From WGAL01 sp964570865 (GTDB lineage: Bacteria > Bacteroidota > Ignavibacteria > Ignavibacteriales > Melioribacteraceae), in contig CAZMZM010000060.1 in NCBI GenBank assembly GCA_964570865.1, forward strand, positions 1 to 13,903: a stretch of DNA of 13,903 nucleotides, written 5' to 3'. Made by a program: the position numbers and the translations under genes. This document shows, piece by piece, positions 6,333-13,759 of this stretch (positions are counted from its first letter, which is position 1; each line of letters starts with the position of its first letter). The notes under the pieces are model-generated. The model was not told where the DNA came from. It worked only from the letters and a program-made list of their open reading frames with translations, and made no database searches.

Positions 6333-6837
6333 CGTAAAGATAATCCTCCTTATCCGACACAAGTATTTTATTAGCTTTCAGATTTACGTCAAAAACATAA
6401 TCGTTAATAAACGGAATTAATGCCTCTTTCCCGTCTGTTCTGTTAACAACCAATACGTCGTTTGAACTAAGGGTGAGTACATCTGTCACTTCTCCAAAGA
6501 ACTTTTCGGCTTGGAATACTTCCATTCCGATTAAATCATGAATGTAATATTCATTATCATCCAATTTTCTAAGCTTATTTGACTCCGCATAAATCTCGCT
6601 TCCCGAAAGGAATCGCACATCTTCATCCGAATCAAAATTTTCAAATTTCACAAGAAGAACTTCTCTCTTCTCGAGAACATCATTGATATAAAATTTGCGG
6701 TAATCTCCCCAAATATCAATATAAACTTCGCGATTCAAAAAGAAAGTATCACTAAAATCAGAATATGATTTTATCATTAAGTAGCCTTCATGTCCGTAAG
6801 GCTTAATAATTCCGGCTACTAAAAACAAATCCTTCAA
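6319..6837 (-). CDS. rimM: 16S rRNA processing protein RimM
   Basis: Assembly factor that binds ribosomal protein S19 and helps mature the 30S head domain. The 172 residues show the two expected parts: an N-terminal RimM barrel opening with LVAGIIKPYGHEG (6-18), and a C-terminal PRC barrel from about residue 95 (YYIHDLIGMEV, then GEVTDVLTLSSNDVLVV and IPFINDYV). The start is TTG at 6837, chosen because MKDLFLVAGIIK lines up with the normal N-terminus of the family and no ATG lies near in frame. No clear ribosome binding site precedes it, since the gene begins 14 bases after khpA. It ends inside trmD, its normal neighbour. Confidence 0.93.
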   Translation of the reverse strand: MKDLFLVAGIIKPYGHEGYLMIKSYSDFSDTFFLNREVYIDIWGDYRKFYINDVLEKREVLLVKFENFDSDEDVRFLSGSEIYAESNKLRKLDDNEYYIHDLIGMEVFQAEKFFGEVTDVLTLSSNDVLVVNRTDGKEALIPFINDYVFDVNLKANKILVSDKEDYLYDDED

Positions 6838-6851
6838 ATGCAGTTGGTGTT

Positions 6852-7085
6852 TTAGTCCACAATTTTCAAGGAGGCTCTTTTGCCTTCCTTAGCTGCAACA
6901 GCTGTTAACAGCGTACGCATTGATTGTGCTGTTTTACCACTTTTACCAATAACCTTTCCAACATCGTCAGCGCCTACCGTTAATTTTACTTCAACGGTAT
7001 GGTCGTCCGGCATTGCTTCTTCAACTACCACATTGTCAGGCATATCAACAAGATGCTTCGCAATAAATTCGATAAATTCTTTCAT
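6852..7085 (-). CDS. khpA: KH-domain RNA-binding protein (KhpA/YlqC family)
   Basis: Small RNA-binding protein of one KH domain, in other bacteria partner of KhpB and an RNA chaperone in the control of cell division and small-RNA pairing. The 77 residues span the whole family. The hallmark G-x-x-G loop is GKSG at 47-50 in the stretch VGKVIGKSGKTAQSMRTLL, preceded by VEVKLTVGADD. The frame could begin 12 bases upstream at a TTG, but ATG at 7085 giving MKEFIEFIAKHLV fits the family better. No strong ribosome binding site is visible. The gene lies between rpsP and rimM, which is the standard position for this family. It is cytosolic. Confidence 0.93.
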   Translation of the reverse strand: MKEFIEFIAKHLVDMPDNVVVEEAMPDDHTVEVKLTVGADDVGKVIGKSGKTAQSMRTLLTAVAAKEGKRASLKIVD

Positions 7086-7126
7086 GAGAAATACCAATTT
7101 AATTTTACATCAGACGCACAATTAAG

Positions 7127-7639
7127 TTATTCGGAAACTTTTTCCTCTTCCGAATTTTCAGAAGCTGCGTCATTTGCTTCTTCTGCTTTATCTTCAACGT
7201 TTGTTTCGTCTTTTGTCGGTTCTTCAGGTTTTACTTCTTCTTGAAGTTCTTCTGATTTAGCTTCTTCTTTTTCAACTTTCTTTCCGGTATCTTTACCGGC
7301 TAATTTTGCAATTTTTTCTGCTCTTTCTTTATACCATTCGTCCATTTTAGCGGAAACTACATCTTCTGCCAATCCCTGTTTAACCAGTTCGTTTTTAAGC
7401 AGAATTCCTTCACGACTAAGAATATTTTTTACGGTATCTGTCGGCTGAGCGCCAACGCCTAACCAGTATAAAGCTCTTTCTTCATTTATCTCAATAGTTG
7501 CAGGGTTTGTTTTGGGATTGTACAAACCAATTGCTTCAATAAATCTACCGTCACGCGGGGAACGAACATCTGCGGCAACCACTTTATAAATAGGTTGTCT
7601 TTTCTTTCCCATTCTTTTCAATCTTAACTTAACAGCCAA
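7127..7639 (-). CDS. rpsP: 30S ribosomal protein S16 with long acidic tail
   Basis: Primary binding protein of the 30S body, needed for early 16S rRNA assembly. Residues 1-85 are the usual S16 core: MAVKLRLKRMGKKRQPIYKV (1-20), SPRDGRFIEAIGLYNP, then ALYWLGVGAQPTDTVKNIL (56-74). The minimal protein stops near 80-90 residues, while this one has 170. Residues 90-118 are a helical linker; the last 50 residues contain about 21 Asp or Glu plus scattered Lys, without aromatic residues, so they are probably unstructured. Extended S16 proteins are known in Bacteroidota. The start codon is TTG, fixed by the conserved N-terminus and by AGGAGG 8 bases upstream. khpA follows after 41 bases. Confidence 0.96.
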   Translation of the reverse strand: MAVKLRLKRMGKKRQPIYKVVAADVRSPRDGRFIEAIGLYNPKTNPATIEINEERALYWLGVGAQPTDTVKNILSREGILLKNELVKQGLAEDVVSAKMDEWYKERAEKIAKLAGKDTGKKVEKEEAKSEELQEEVKPEEPTKDETNVEDKAEEANDAASENSEEEKVSE

Positions 7640-7647
7640 ATAAGTAT

Positions 7648-7653
7648 CCTCCT
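7648..7653 (-). promoter_or_regulatory. Ribosome binding site deciding the TTG start of rpsP
   Basis: AGGAGG on the - strand lies 8 bases before the TTG at 7639, in the 23-base gap after ffh. Together with the conserved MAVKLRLKRMG N-terminus it fixes the non-ATG start of this ribosomal protein gene. Confidence 0.85.
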
Positions 7654-7662
7654 AATTAATAA

Positions 7663-8997
7663 TTAATTCAATCTAAAATTTTTCATATTTCTCATCATGC
7701 TCTTTCCACCTTTAGATTTAAGCATGCGCATCATTTTTTGCATTTCCTTAAACTGCTTCAGCAGACGATTAACATCCTGTATTGTGTTGCCGCTTCCGCG
7801 TGCAATTCTTTTTCTTCTGCTTCCGTTCAATATTTTTGGGTTTCGTCGTTCTTTCAATGTCATTGATTGCACAATCGACTCAACCTTAACAAGTTCTTTA
7901 TCATCAATATTTTGATTTTTTAACGCCTTGCCTGCTCCGGGAATCATCCCGAGCAACGATTGCAAAGAACCCATTTTTTTTATCATCTTAATTTGTTTTA
8001 GAAAATCTTCAAAGTCAAATTTATTTTGCAATAATTTTTTCTCGAGATCTTCCGCATCTTTTTTATCAAACTGTTCTTGTGCCTTTTCAACAAAGGAAAT
8101 TATATCCCCTTTGCCTAATATTCTTGATGCTAAACGCTCCGGATGAAATACCTCGAGCGATTCTAATTTTTCGCCCAAGCTCATAAATTTTATCGGCTCG
8201 TTAACAACGGCTTTAATCGAAAGAGCGCAACCGCCTCTCGAATCGCCATCCATCTTGGTAAGTATTATTCCGTCAAAATCCACTTGGTCGTGAAAAGCTT
8301 TAGCGGAATTTACGGCATCCTGTCCGGTCATGGAATCAACAACAAATAAAGTTTCGGTCGGATTTACGGCTTCCTTTATTCGCTTAACTTCATCCATTAG
8401 ATTTTCATCAACATGCAAACGTCCGGCAGTATCAATAATAACAGTATTAAGATGATTTTCTTTAGCATATTTAACAGATTCATCTGCAATTTTAACGGCA
8501 TCTTTACTTCCGTCTATTGTAAAAACGGGAGTATCAATACTTTTGCCCAACATTTTAAGTTGGTCTATTGCAGCAGGTCTGTAAATATCGGCAGCAGTTA
8601 AAAGAACACTTCTTTTTTTCGATTTAAGATAACGTGCCAACTTACCGGCAAATGTTGTTTTACCGGAACCTTGTAAACCGACAAGCAAGATAACGGTAAT
8701 TCCCGTTGGGTTTATCTGCAGCTCGCGGCTTTCTTCGCCTAACAGTTTGGTCAGTTCGTCGTAAAGGATTTTTGTAATTAACTGCCCGGGTGTAACCGAA
8801 GCGAGAACTTCTTCTCCGAGAGCCTTATCTTTTACTTCATCGACAAACTGTTTTGCAACTTTGTAGTTAACGTCAGCATCCAAAAGAACACGCCGAATCT
8901 CACGAAGAGTATCGGAAATATTTTGCTCTGTAATTTTACCTTGTCCGGTAACTTTTTTTAGAGCTTTATCTAATTTTAATGTTAAATCTTCAAGCAT
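7663..8997 (-). CDS. ffh: Signal recognition particle GTPase Ffh (SRP54)
   Basis: Binds 4.5S RNA and signal sequences of nascent membrane proteins and delivers ribosomes to FtsY at the membrane. The 444 residues show the N domain (1-95), the G domain (about 96-295) with P-loop GLQGSGKTT (107-115), DIYRPAA (137-143), DTAGR (189-193) and TKMD (247-250) followed by GDSRGG, and the methionine-rich M domain (about 325-444) with GSGNTIQDVNRLLKQF (near 400-415) and a final MMRMLKSKGGKSMMRNM stretch. ATG at 8997 matches the family N-terminus MLEDLTLKL. Only a weak AAGG precedes it. It lies 46 bases after atpG and 23 bases before rpsP, so it may be driven from the atp genes, from its own promoter in that gap, or both. 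No 4.5S RNA gene is seen here. Confidence 0.98.
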   Translation of the reverse strand: MLEDLTLKLDKALKKVTGQGKITEQNISDTLREIRRVLLDADVNYKVAKQFVDEVKDKALGEEVLASVTPGQLITKILYDELTKLLGEESRELQINPTGITVILLVGLQGSGKTTFAGKLARYLKSKKRSVLLTAADIYRPAAIDQLKMLGKSIDTPVFTIDGSKDAVKIADESVKYAKENHLNTVIIDTAGRLHVDENLMDEVKRIKEAVNPTETLFVVDSMTGQDAVNSAKAFHDQVDFDGIILTKMDGDSRGGCALSIKAVVNEPIKFMSLGEKLESLEVFHPERLASRILGKGDIISFVEKAQEQFDKKDAEDLEKKLLQNKFDFEDFLKQIKMIKKMGSLQSLLGMIPGAGKALKNQNIDDKELVKVESIVQSMTLKERRNPKILNGSRRKRIARGSGNTIQDVNRLLKQFKEMQKMMRMLKSKGGKSMMRNMKNFRLN

Positions 8998-9011
8998 ATC
9001 AAGCTAGCCTT

Positions 9012-9043
9012 AAAAAATAATACTTTTTTTTGATTAATTCAAA
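9012..9043 (-). promoter_or_regulatory. Possible internal promoter before ffh
   Basis: In the 46-base gap between atpG and ffh the - strand has TTTG (9043-9040), a 20-base spacer, then TATTTTTT (9019-9012), which matches the Bacteroidota consensus TAnnTTTG at all but the last base. This would let the SRP and ribosomal genes be transcribed apart from the atp genes. The DNA is very AT-rich, so a chance match is quite possible. Confidence 0.25.
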
Positions 9044-9928
9044 TTATCCTTCTTTTAGAGCATTGGCTCCGGAAACAATTTCGATAATTTCTTTGGTGAT
9101 TGCCGCTTGACGAGCTTTATTATAAGTAATTTGAAGTTCTTTTATCATGTCATCAGCATTTTCTGTAGCCTGATCCATGGCCGTCATTCTAGCTCCCAAT
9201 TCCGCCGCGTACGACTCAAGCAAAGAGTTCCAAACTTGAGTATTAAGATAACGCGGAATGAGAGTGCTAATTATTTCCCTTTTAGTCGGCTCATAAATAT
9301 AGTCTAAATTCTTTTTTTCTTCTGCTGATGTTTCTATCGGAAGGATTGGGAGAAGTTGCTTAACACGAAGATTCTGCTGAATTACAGATTTAAACTCGTT
9401 ATAAATTAGAACAACTTTATCAAACTCTCCACTTACAAATCGATTTGTTAGTCCGGTTGTAAACTTAGCCGCAAACTCAAAATTAAGATTTGAAAAAATA
9501 CCGAGATGTTTTTCGTCAATCGGAATTTCTCTCCGCGAAAAATAATCACTCCCTTTTTTCCCAATCAAAAAGAGTGAAACATTTCCGTTTTCGGCAAGAG
9601 ATTGAAAATTTTCCGCAATCTCGGATTCAACGGCTTTAATAATGTTGACATTGAAACTTCCGCAAAGACCTCTATCTGCAGTAACAACTACAATCGCAAC
9701 TTTCTTAATTTCCTCGCTCTCTTTGAAGTGAGGTAAATTCAAGTCCTTTGTACTTAAGACTAAATCACTGAGAACTTCGGTTATTTTACGAGTGTAAGGC
9801 CTGGCGTTTGCCATATTTGTTTGAGCGCGGCGTAAACGTGATGCCGCTACCATTTTCATTGCGCGGGTAATTTTCTGAGTGTTTTTTACTCCGCCTATCC
9901 TTTGTTTTATGTCTCGTAATGTTGCCAT
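9044..9928 (-). CDS. atpG: ATP synthase gamma subunit
   Basis: Central rotating shaft of the F1 sector, which couples turning of the c-ring to catalysis in the alpha-beta hexamer. The 294 residues have the diagnostic N-terminal helix (MATLRDIKQRIGGVKNTQKI, 1-20, then TRAMKMVAASRLRRAQ), the central domain with TADRGLCGSFN (about 83-93), and the C-terminal helix (RMTAMDQATENADDMIKEL, then NKARQAAITKEIIEIVSGA) that pairs with the first helix as a coiled coil. GAAGGA lies just before the ATG. It begins 25 bases after atpA. In most bacteria atpD and atpC follow; here they do not, and ffh comes next. No missing key residue was seen. Confidence 0.98.
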   Translation of the reverse strand: MATLRDIKQRIGGVKNTQKITRAMKMVAASRLRRAQTNMANARPYTRKITEVLSDLVLSTKDLNLPHFKESEEIKKVAIVVVTADRGLCGSFNVNIIKAVESEIAENFQSLAENGNVSLFLIGKKGSDYFSRREIPIDEKHLGIFSNLNFEFAAKFTTGLTNRFVSGEFDKVVLIYNEFKSVIQQNLRVKQLLPILPIETSAEEKKNLDYIYEPTKREIISTLIPRYLNTQVWNSLLESYAAELGARMTAMDQATENADDMIKELQITYNKARQAAITKEIIEIVSGANALKEG

Positions 9929-9953
9929 AGTTCCTTCAGCTTATTTCAGTCTG

Positions 9954-11507
9954 CTATAATTCCGTTACTTGAAATTTTGTGATAAACTCTTCTCCGATTT
10001 CCTGAAGTTTTTTCAGAGTCTCATCGGAAAGGACTTTTTCTTTTCTAATTATATCAAGAATATCACTATAGTTTATTTCAATATATTCGATAACTTCTTT
10101 TTGAAATCTTTTTATATCAACAACAGGTATTGTTTCCAAATAACCTTTGGTTCCGTAAAAGATTGCAACAACTTGTTTTTCAACAGGTATTGGTTCGTGC
10201 TGATATTGTTTTAACAACTCAACAAGTCTTTCACCTTTAGCCAAAGTGTCACGTGTAGATTTATCAAGATCGGAGCCGAATTTTGCAAAGGCTTCCAATT
10301 CGCGATATTGTGCCAAATCAAGTTTAAGCGTACCGGCAACTTTCTTCATCGCTTTAATCTGTGCGTTACCTCCTACACGCGATACCGAAATACCTACGTT
10401 AATTGCGGGGCGCACACCCGAGTTAAACAGATTCGGCTCAAGATAAATCTGTCCGTCGGTAATCGAAATTACGTTAGTCGGAATGTAAGCCGAAACGTCG
10501 CCTTGTTGTGTTTCGATGATCGGTAACGCGGTTAAACTTCCGCCGCCTAAGTCGTCATTGAGTTTTGAAGCTCGTTCAAGCAATCTTGAATGAAGATAAA
10601 AAACATCACCCGGATATGCTTCGCGTCCCGGAGGTCTTCTTAACAAAAGTGAGAGTTCACGATAGGCAACTGCTTGCTTGGAAAGGTCGTCATAAACTAC
10701 AAGAGCGTGTTTGCCGTTATCGCGGAAGTATTCACCCATCGTTGCGCCGGCATAAGGAGCAATATACTGCATCGGAGCAGGGGCTGAAGCCGGTGCTGAA
10801 ACAACAGTAGTATATTCCATCGCACCGTAAGCATGAAGTTTTGCAACAACTTGTGCAACAGTTGAGTTTTTTTGTCCGACAGCCACATACACACAATAAA
10901 CCGGTTCAACACCAACAGCTTTGGCTTCTTCGGAATGTGTATATTTTTGATTAATTATCGCATCAAGTGCAACTGTAGTTTTACCTGTTTGTCTGTCGCC
11001 AATAATCAACTCTCTTTGTCCGCGTCCAATCGGAATCATAGCATCAACAGCCATAATACCGGTTTGCAACGGTTCCTTTACAGGCTGACGTGCGACAACA
11101 CCAAGTGCTTTTCGTTCGATTGGCATGTAAGTAGTGCCCTGAATAGGCCCTTTGCCGTCCAAAGGGACTCCGAGCGGGTCAACGACACGACCAAGCATGG
11201 CATCGCCTACAGGGAAAGACGCAGGGCGTTTTGTACGCTTTACTGTATCCCCTTCTTCAATTAAACTTGTGTCGCCAAAAAGCACACAACCGACGCTATC
11301 TTCTTCAAGATTAAGCACCATTCCGATTACGCCGTGAGGAAACTCTACCAACTCGGATACCATTACCTTGGATAATCCGTAAACACGGGCAATTCCGTCA
11401 CCTACCTGTAGAACGGTACCGACGTCATAAACATCCACTTCACTGTCAAATCCTGCTAATTGCTTACGCAATATAGCTGAAACTTCCTCAGGTCTTACTT
11501 GAGCCAT
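9954..11507 (-). CDS. atpA: ATP synthase alpha subunit
   Basis: Nucleotide-binding, non-catalytic subunit of the F1 hexamer on the cytoplasmic side of the membrane. From the ATG at 11507 the protein has 517 residues, normal length. N-terminal beta-barrel (about 1-95) with VGDGIARVYGL; nucleotide domain with the P-loop GDRQTGKT (170-177), the GQKNSTVAQV stretch and the VYDDLSKQAVAYRELSLLLR segment (its middle YDDLSKQA is diagnostic); and VGISVSRVGGNAQ carrying the conserved arginine at the catalytic interface. The C-terminal helical domain ends with EEFITKFQVTEL. A TTG two codons upstream (11513) is in frame, but the ATG with AAGG about 7 bases before it gives the usual MAQVRPEEVS start. It follows atpH after 29 bases. 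Confidence 0.98.
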   Translation of the reverse strand: MAQVRPEEVSAILRKQLAGFDSEVDVYDVGTVLQVGDGIARVYGLSKVMVSELVEFPHGVIGMVLNLEEDSVGCVLFGDTSLIEEGDTVKRTKRPASFPVGDAMLGRVVDPLGVPLDGKGPIQGTTYMPIERKALGVVARQPVKEPLQTGIMAVDAMIPIGRGQRELIIGDRQTGKTTVALDAIINQKYTHSEEAKAVGVEPVYCVYVAVGQKNSTVAQVVAKLHAYGAMEYTTVVSAPASAPAPMQYIAPYAGATMGEYFRDNGKHALVVYDDLSKQAVAYRELSLLLRRPPGREAYPGDVFYLHSRLLERASKLNDDLGGGSLTALPIIETQQGDVSAYIPTNVISITDGQIYLEPNLFNSGVRPAINVGISVSRVGGNAQIKAMKKVAGTLKLDLAQYRELEAFAKFGSDLDKSTRDTLAKGERLVELLKQYQHEPIPVEKQVVAIFYGTKGYLETIPVVDIKRFQKEVIEYIEINYSDILDIIRKEKVLSDETLKKLQEIGEEFITKFQVTEL

Positions 11508-11536
11508 ATTCAAACCTTTTTATTAACTTTAAAATT

Positions 11537-12076
11537 CTACTCTTCAATTAATGTTTTCTTTAATCTTTCCAACTGGCGTTTTACAGAGGCATCAAGAACT
11601 GTATCCTTTATTTGCGCAGTGTATCCGCCAATCAACGATTTGTCAACAATATTTTTAAAACGAACATTTTTGCCGGTGTACGATTCCATTTCCAACTTTA
11701 TACGAGCGGCTTGTTCATCGCCAAGCTCAATAACGGATTTGAATGTAACATCGGTAATATTTTCCTTTTCATCACGAATCTCAAGGAAACGCTGCATAAC
11801 TTCTTGCAGCATCTCAATACGACCTTTATCAACGACAAAATTTAAGAATTGAACAGTTACATCGTTAATTTTATCGCCAAAAACCGCTTCGATTATCTCT
11901 TTCTTTTTTGTGTCTTTTAAGACAGGGGAAGAAAGAAAATTACGCAACTCACGCGAACCGGTAAGCGTATTGTAAATCAGTTCAACATCTTGAACCACTT
12001 TATTATAAACGCTTTTTTCTTCGGCAAATTCCGTAAAAGCATCGGCATATCTGGATGTAACGTTATAATTGCTCAT
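11537..12076 (-). CDS. atpH: ATP synthase delta subunit
   Basis: Part of the peripheral stalk: caps the F1 hexamer and binds the b subunits so that alpha and beta do not turn with the rotor. The 179 residues match the family. The N-terminal helical domain starts SNYNVTSRYADAFTEFAEE (2-20), contains the family marker RELRNFLSSPVL (about 37-50), and VVDKGRIEMLQEV (near 86-98). The C-terminal part has the pattern LIGGYTAQIKDTVLDASVKRQL (the core GGYTAQIKDTVLD is diagnostic). It begins only 2 bases after the atpF stop codon, so translation is likely coupled. Nothing unusual was seen. Confidence 0.96.
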   Translation of the reverse strand: MSNYNVTSRYADAFTEFAEEKSVYNKVVQDVELIYNTLTGSRELRNFLSSPVLKDTKKKEIIEAVFGDKINDVTVQFLNFVVDKGRIEMLQEVMQRFLEIRDEKENITDVTFKSVIELGDEQAARIKLEMESYTGKNVRFKNIVDKSLIGGYTAQIKDTVLDASVKRQLERLKKTLIEE

Positions 12077-12078
12077 TT

Positions 12079-12624
12079 TTAGTTTTTCTTTAATTCGTCA
12101 ATATAAGTATCGATTAACTTTTCTTGTTTCTCTTTATCAAGAGACTCCTTAATGATTTTTTCCGCCGCTCCGATAGCTATTCCGGCTATTTCCGAACGGA
12201 GTTGAGCAAAAGCTTCATCCTGTTTTCTTTCAATCAGAACTTTAGCTTCGTCAACCATCTTGCGAGCTTCCTCCTTACTTTCGGCAAGTATCTGCTCTTT
12301 AACTTTTTCAGCGTATTCTCTACCTTGCTCTACTATTTTCTGCGATTCCTCTTCCGCTTTAGCTAAACGCTCTTTATTTTCCAAAAGAAGTTTTTCCGCT
12401 TCTTTCTGAGCGTTTTCCGCTTTTTCCAGAGATTCCCTAATAAAGTTTTCCCTTTCGTCCAATGCGGAAAGTATCGGCTTCCAAGCGGTTTTTTTCAAAA
12501 CCCAAAGCAGAAGCAAAAATACAATAGTTGTCCAAATCACAACTCCCGGATTAATATCCAGAAGAAAACTTTGCGGACCGCCTTCAGAAAAAGCTAATAT
12601 TGCAATTATTGGTTTTAATATCAT
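12079..12624 (-). CDS. atpF: ATP synthase subunit b
   Basis: Peripheral-stalk subunit that links the membrane a subunit to the F1 head. The 181 residues have one membrane helix (about 25-43, GVVIWTTIVFLLLLWVLKK) after a short N-terminal segment, then the conserved AWKPILSALDERENFI, then a long charged coiled coil rich in Glu, Lys, Ala and Gln to about residue 150 (AENAQKEAEKLLLENKERL in the middle). One b gene is present, with no second b' copy, so the stalk is probably a homodimer. AAGGA lies about 8 bases before the ATG. It follows atpE after 38 bases. The order matches the common bacterial arrangement. Confidence 0.97.
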   Translation of the reverse strand: MILKPIIAILAFSEGGPQSFLLDINPGVVIWTTIVFLLLLWVLKKTAWKPILSALDERENFIRESLEKAENAQKEAEKLLLENKERLAKAEEESQKIVEQGREYAEKVKEQILAESKEEARKMVDEAKVLIERKQDEAFAQLRSEIAGIAIGAAEKIIKESLDKEKQEKLIDTYIDELKKN

Positions 12625-12662
12625 TTTAATTTCCTTAGATTAAACTGAGCTGATTACTCTGT

Positions 12663-12893
12663 TTACTTCAATGCTAAAAGAATTGCAATAACCAATCCGA
12701 ATAATGAAATACCTTCGATAAGCGCGGCTGCAATAATCATAGAAGTTCTGATATCGCCTGATGCTTCAGGTTGTCTTCCACTGGCGTCCATTGCCTGTCC
12801 GGCTAATTTACCGATTCCGAGACCACCGCCGATTACTACTAATCCTGCTCCGATACCAGCTCCCAAGTATGCTAACGCTTGTGCCCATTCCAT
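12663..12893 (-). CDS. atpE: ATP synthase subunit c
   Basis: Hairpin of two membrane helices that forms the rotating ion-carrying ring. The 76 residues are normal for the family. Helix 1 (about 7-33) has the glycine-rich GAGIGAGLVVIGGGLGIG stretch; the cytoplasmic loop is GRQPE (39-43), with R40-Q41-P42 contacting the gamma and epsilon foot; helix 2 (about 50-75) has the ion-binding E60 in AALIEGISLFG. The positions that make sodium sites in Ilyobacter-type rings (Gln in helix 1, Ser after the Glu) are I27 and G61 here, so I infer a proton-driven ring. AAGGAG lies 7 bases before the ATG. Confidence 0.98.
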   Translation of the reverse strand: MEWAQALAYLGAGIGAGLVVIGGGLGIGKLAGQAMDASGRQPEASGDIRTSMIIAAALIEGISLFGLVIAILLALK

Positions 12894-12922
12894 TTGATTT
12901 CTCCTTTAATATTATTAGATTA

Positions 12923-13759
12923 TTAATGTTCTTGATGTACTGCCATCCCGATAAAGAGAGATGATAATATTGTAAAAATATAAGCCTGAATAAAAGCTAC
13001 TAAAATTTCAAGTAAATATATAAACAGGGCAAATCCCACGGAAACAGGAGATACCCAAAGTGTTTTTAAAATAAAGATTAAACCTATTAATGAAAAAATC
13101 ACCACATGACCGGCTGTCATATTTGCAAAAAGACGAACAGCCAATGCAAAAGGTTTGGTGAAAATTCCGAGTATTTCAACTATAAACATAACCGGTAAAA
13201 CCCACGTCGGTATTCCGTGTGGTATCATCCCCTTGAAATAACCGAATACCCCTGCTTTCTTCATTCCCGCGCCTTGAATAAGCAAAAATGAAAGTGTTGC
13301 CAATCCGGATGTAACGGCAATATCGCCTGTTGCAGCGCTTCCGTAAGGAATCAATCCAAATAAATTAAGCGTAAGTATAAAAAAGAATAGTGTTAACAGA
13401 TATGGTAAATATTTTTCGTAACCGCTTCCGAGAGTTGGTTTAACAACTTCGTCACGAATAAAAACGATAAATATTTCCATCAAATTAGAAAATCCGTGCG
13501 GAACTCTTGATTTCTGATAAGAGTTAGCGACATACTTCATAATTACAAATACAATGATTGCCGCCATAAACATAAACATTACATGATTAGTAATCGACAA
13601 ATCCATTCCGAACAAATGAATTCGCGGTAATGGAAAAATGCCTAAGAAGTTATAATTATCAAGGATATGGTGGATAATCCAACCGCCCCCTTGTTCCTCC
13701 CCGTGTCCGGCACTCTCAGCAACCTTTTTTGCTACTTCCTGAACTTCAGCTATCAACAT
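12923..13759 (-). CDS. atpB: ATP synthase subunit a
   Basis: Membrane subunit that supplies the proton half-channels against the c-ring. The 278 residues carry a hydrophilic N-terminus (about 1-50, with GEEQGGGWIIHHILDNYNF) and then five or six membrane helices. The essential arginine is R209 in LAVRLFANMTAGH; the last helix has E251 and Q258 in EILVAFIQAYIFTILSSLF (250-268), the usual conserved polar positions, and the segment YLLTLFFFILTLNLFGLIPYG matches the family (its end NLFGLIPYG is diagnostic). The ATG at 13759 has only a weak upstream site, but its start overlaps the end of the preceding small membrane protein by 14 bases, so coupled translation is plausible. atpE follows after 29 bases. 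Confidence 0.96.
   Translation of the reverse strand: MLIAEVQEVAKKVAESAGHGEEQGGGWIIHHILDNYNFLGIFPLPRIHLFGMDLSITNHVMFMFMAAIIVFVIMKYVANSYQKSRVPHGFSNLMEIFIVFIRDEVVKPTLGSGYEKYLPYLLTLFFFILTLNLFGLIPYGSAATGDIAVTSGLATLSFLLIQGAGMKKAGVFGYFKGMIPHGIPTWVLPVMFIVEILGIFTKPFALAVRLFANMTAGHVVIFSLIGLIFILKTLWVSPVSVGFALFIYLLEILVAFIQAYIFTILSSLFIGMAVHQEH

Noticed and set aside
6999..7244. Serine-rich 81-residue frame on the + strand
   Set aside because: It is the complement of the Glu-rich tail of S16; GAA/GAG codons read backwards give TTC and CTC-type triplets, so the composition is an artefact.
7130..7290. Low-complexity TTC/CTT-rich DNA resembling a microsatellite
   Set aside because: Explained by the acidic S16 tail; no exact tandem unit persists.
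9012..9043. Leader RNA or 4.5S RNA gene between atpG and ffh
   Set aside because: The gap is only 46 bases, too small for 4.5S RNA, with no hairpin beyond A/T-runs.
10872..11264. 130-residue open frame on the + strand opposite atpA
   Set aside because: Lies wholly antisense to a strongly conserved gene and has no recognisable domain; a shadow of atpA codon structure.
11499..11852. 117-residue open frame on the + strand opposite atpH
   Set aside because: Antisense to atpH, serine- and phenylalanine-rich as expected from the complement of Lys/Glu-rich codons.
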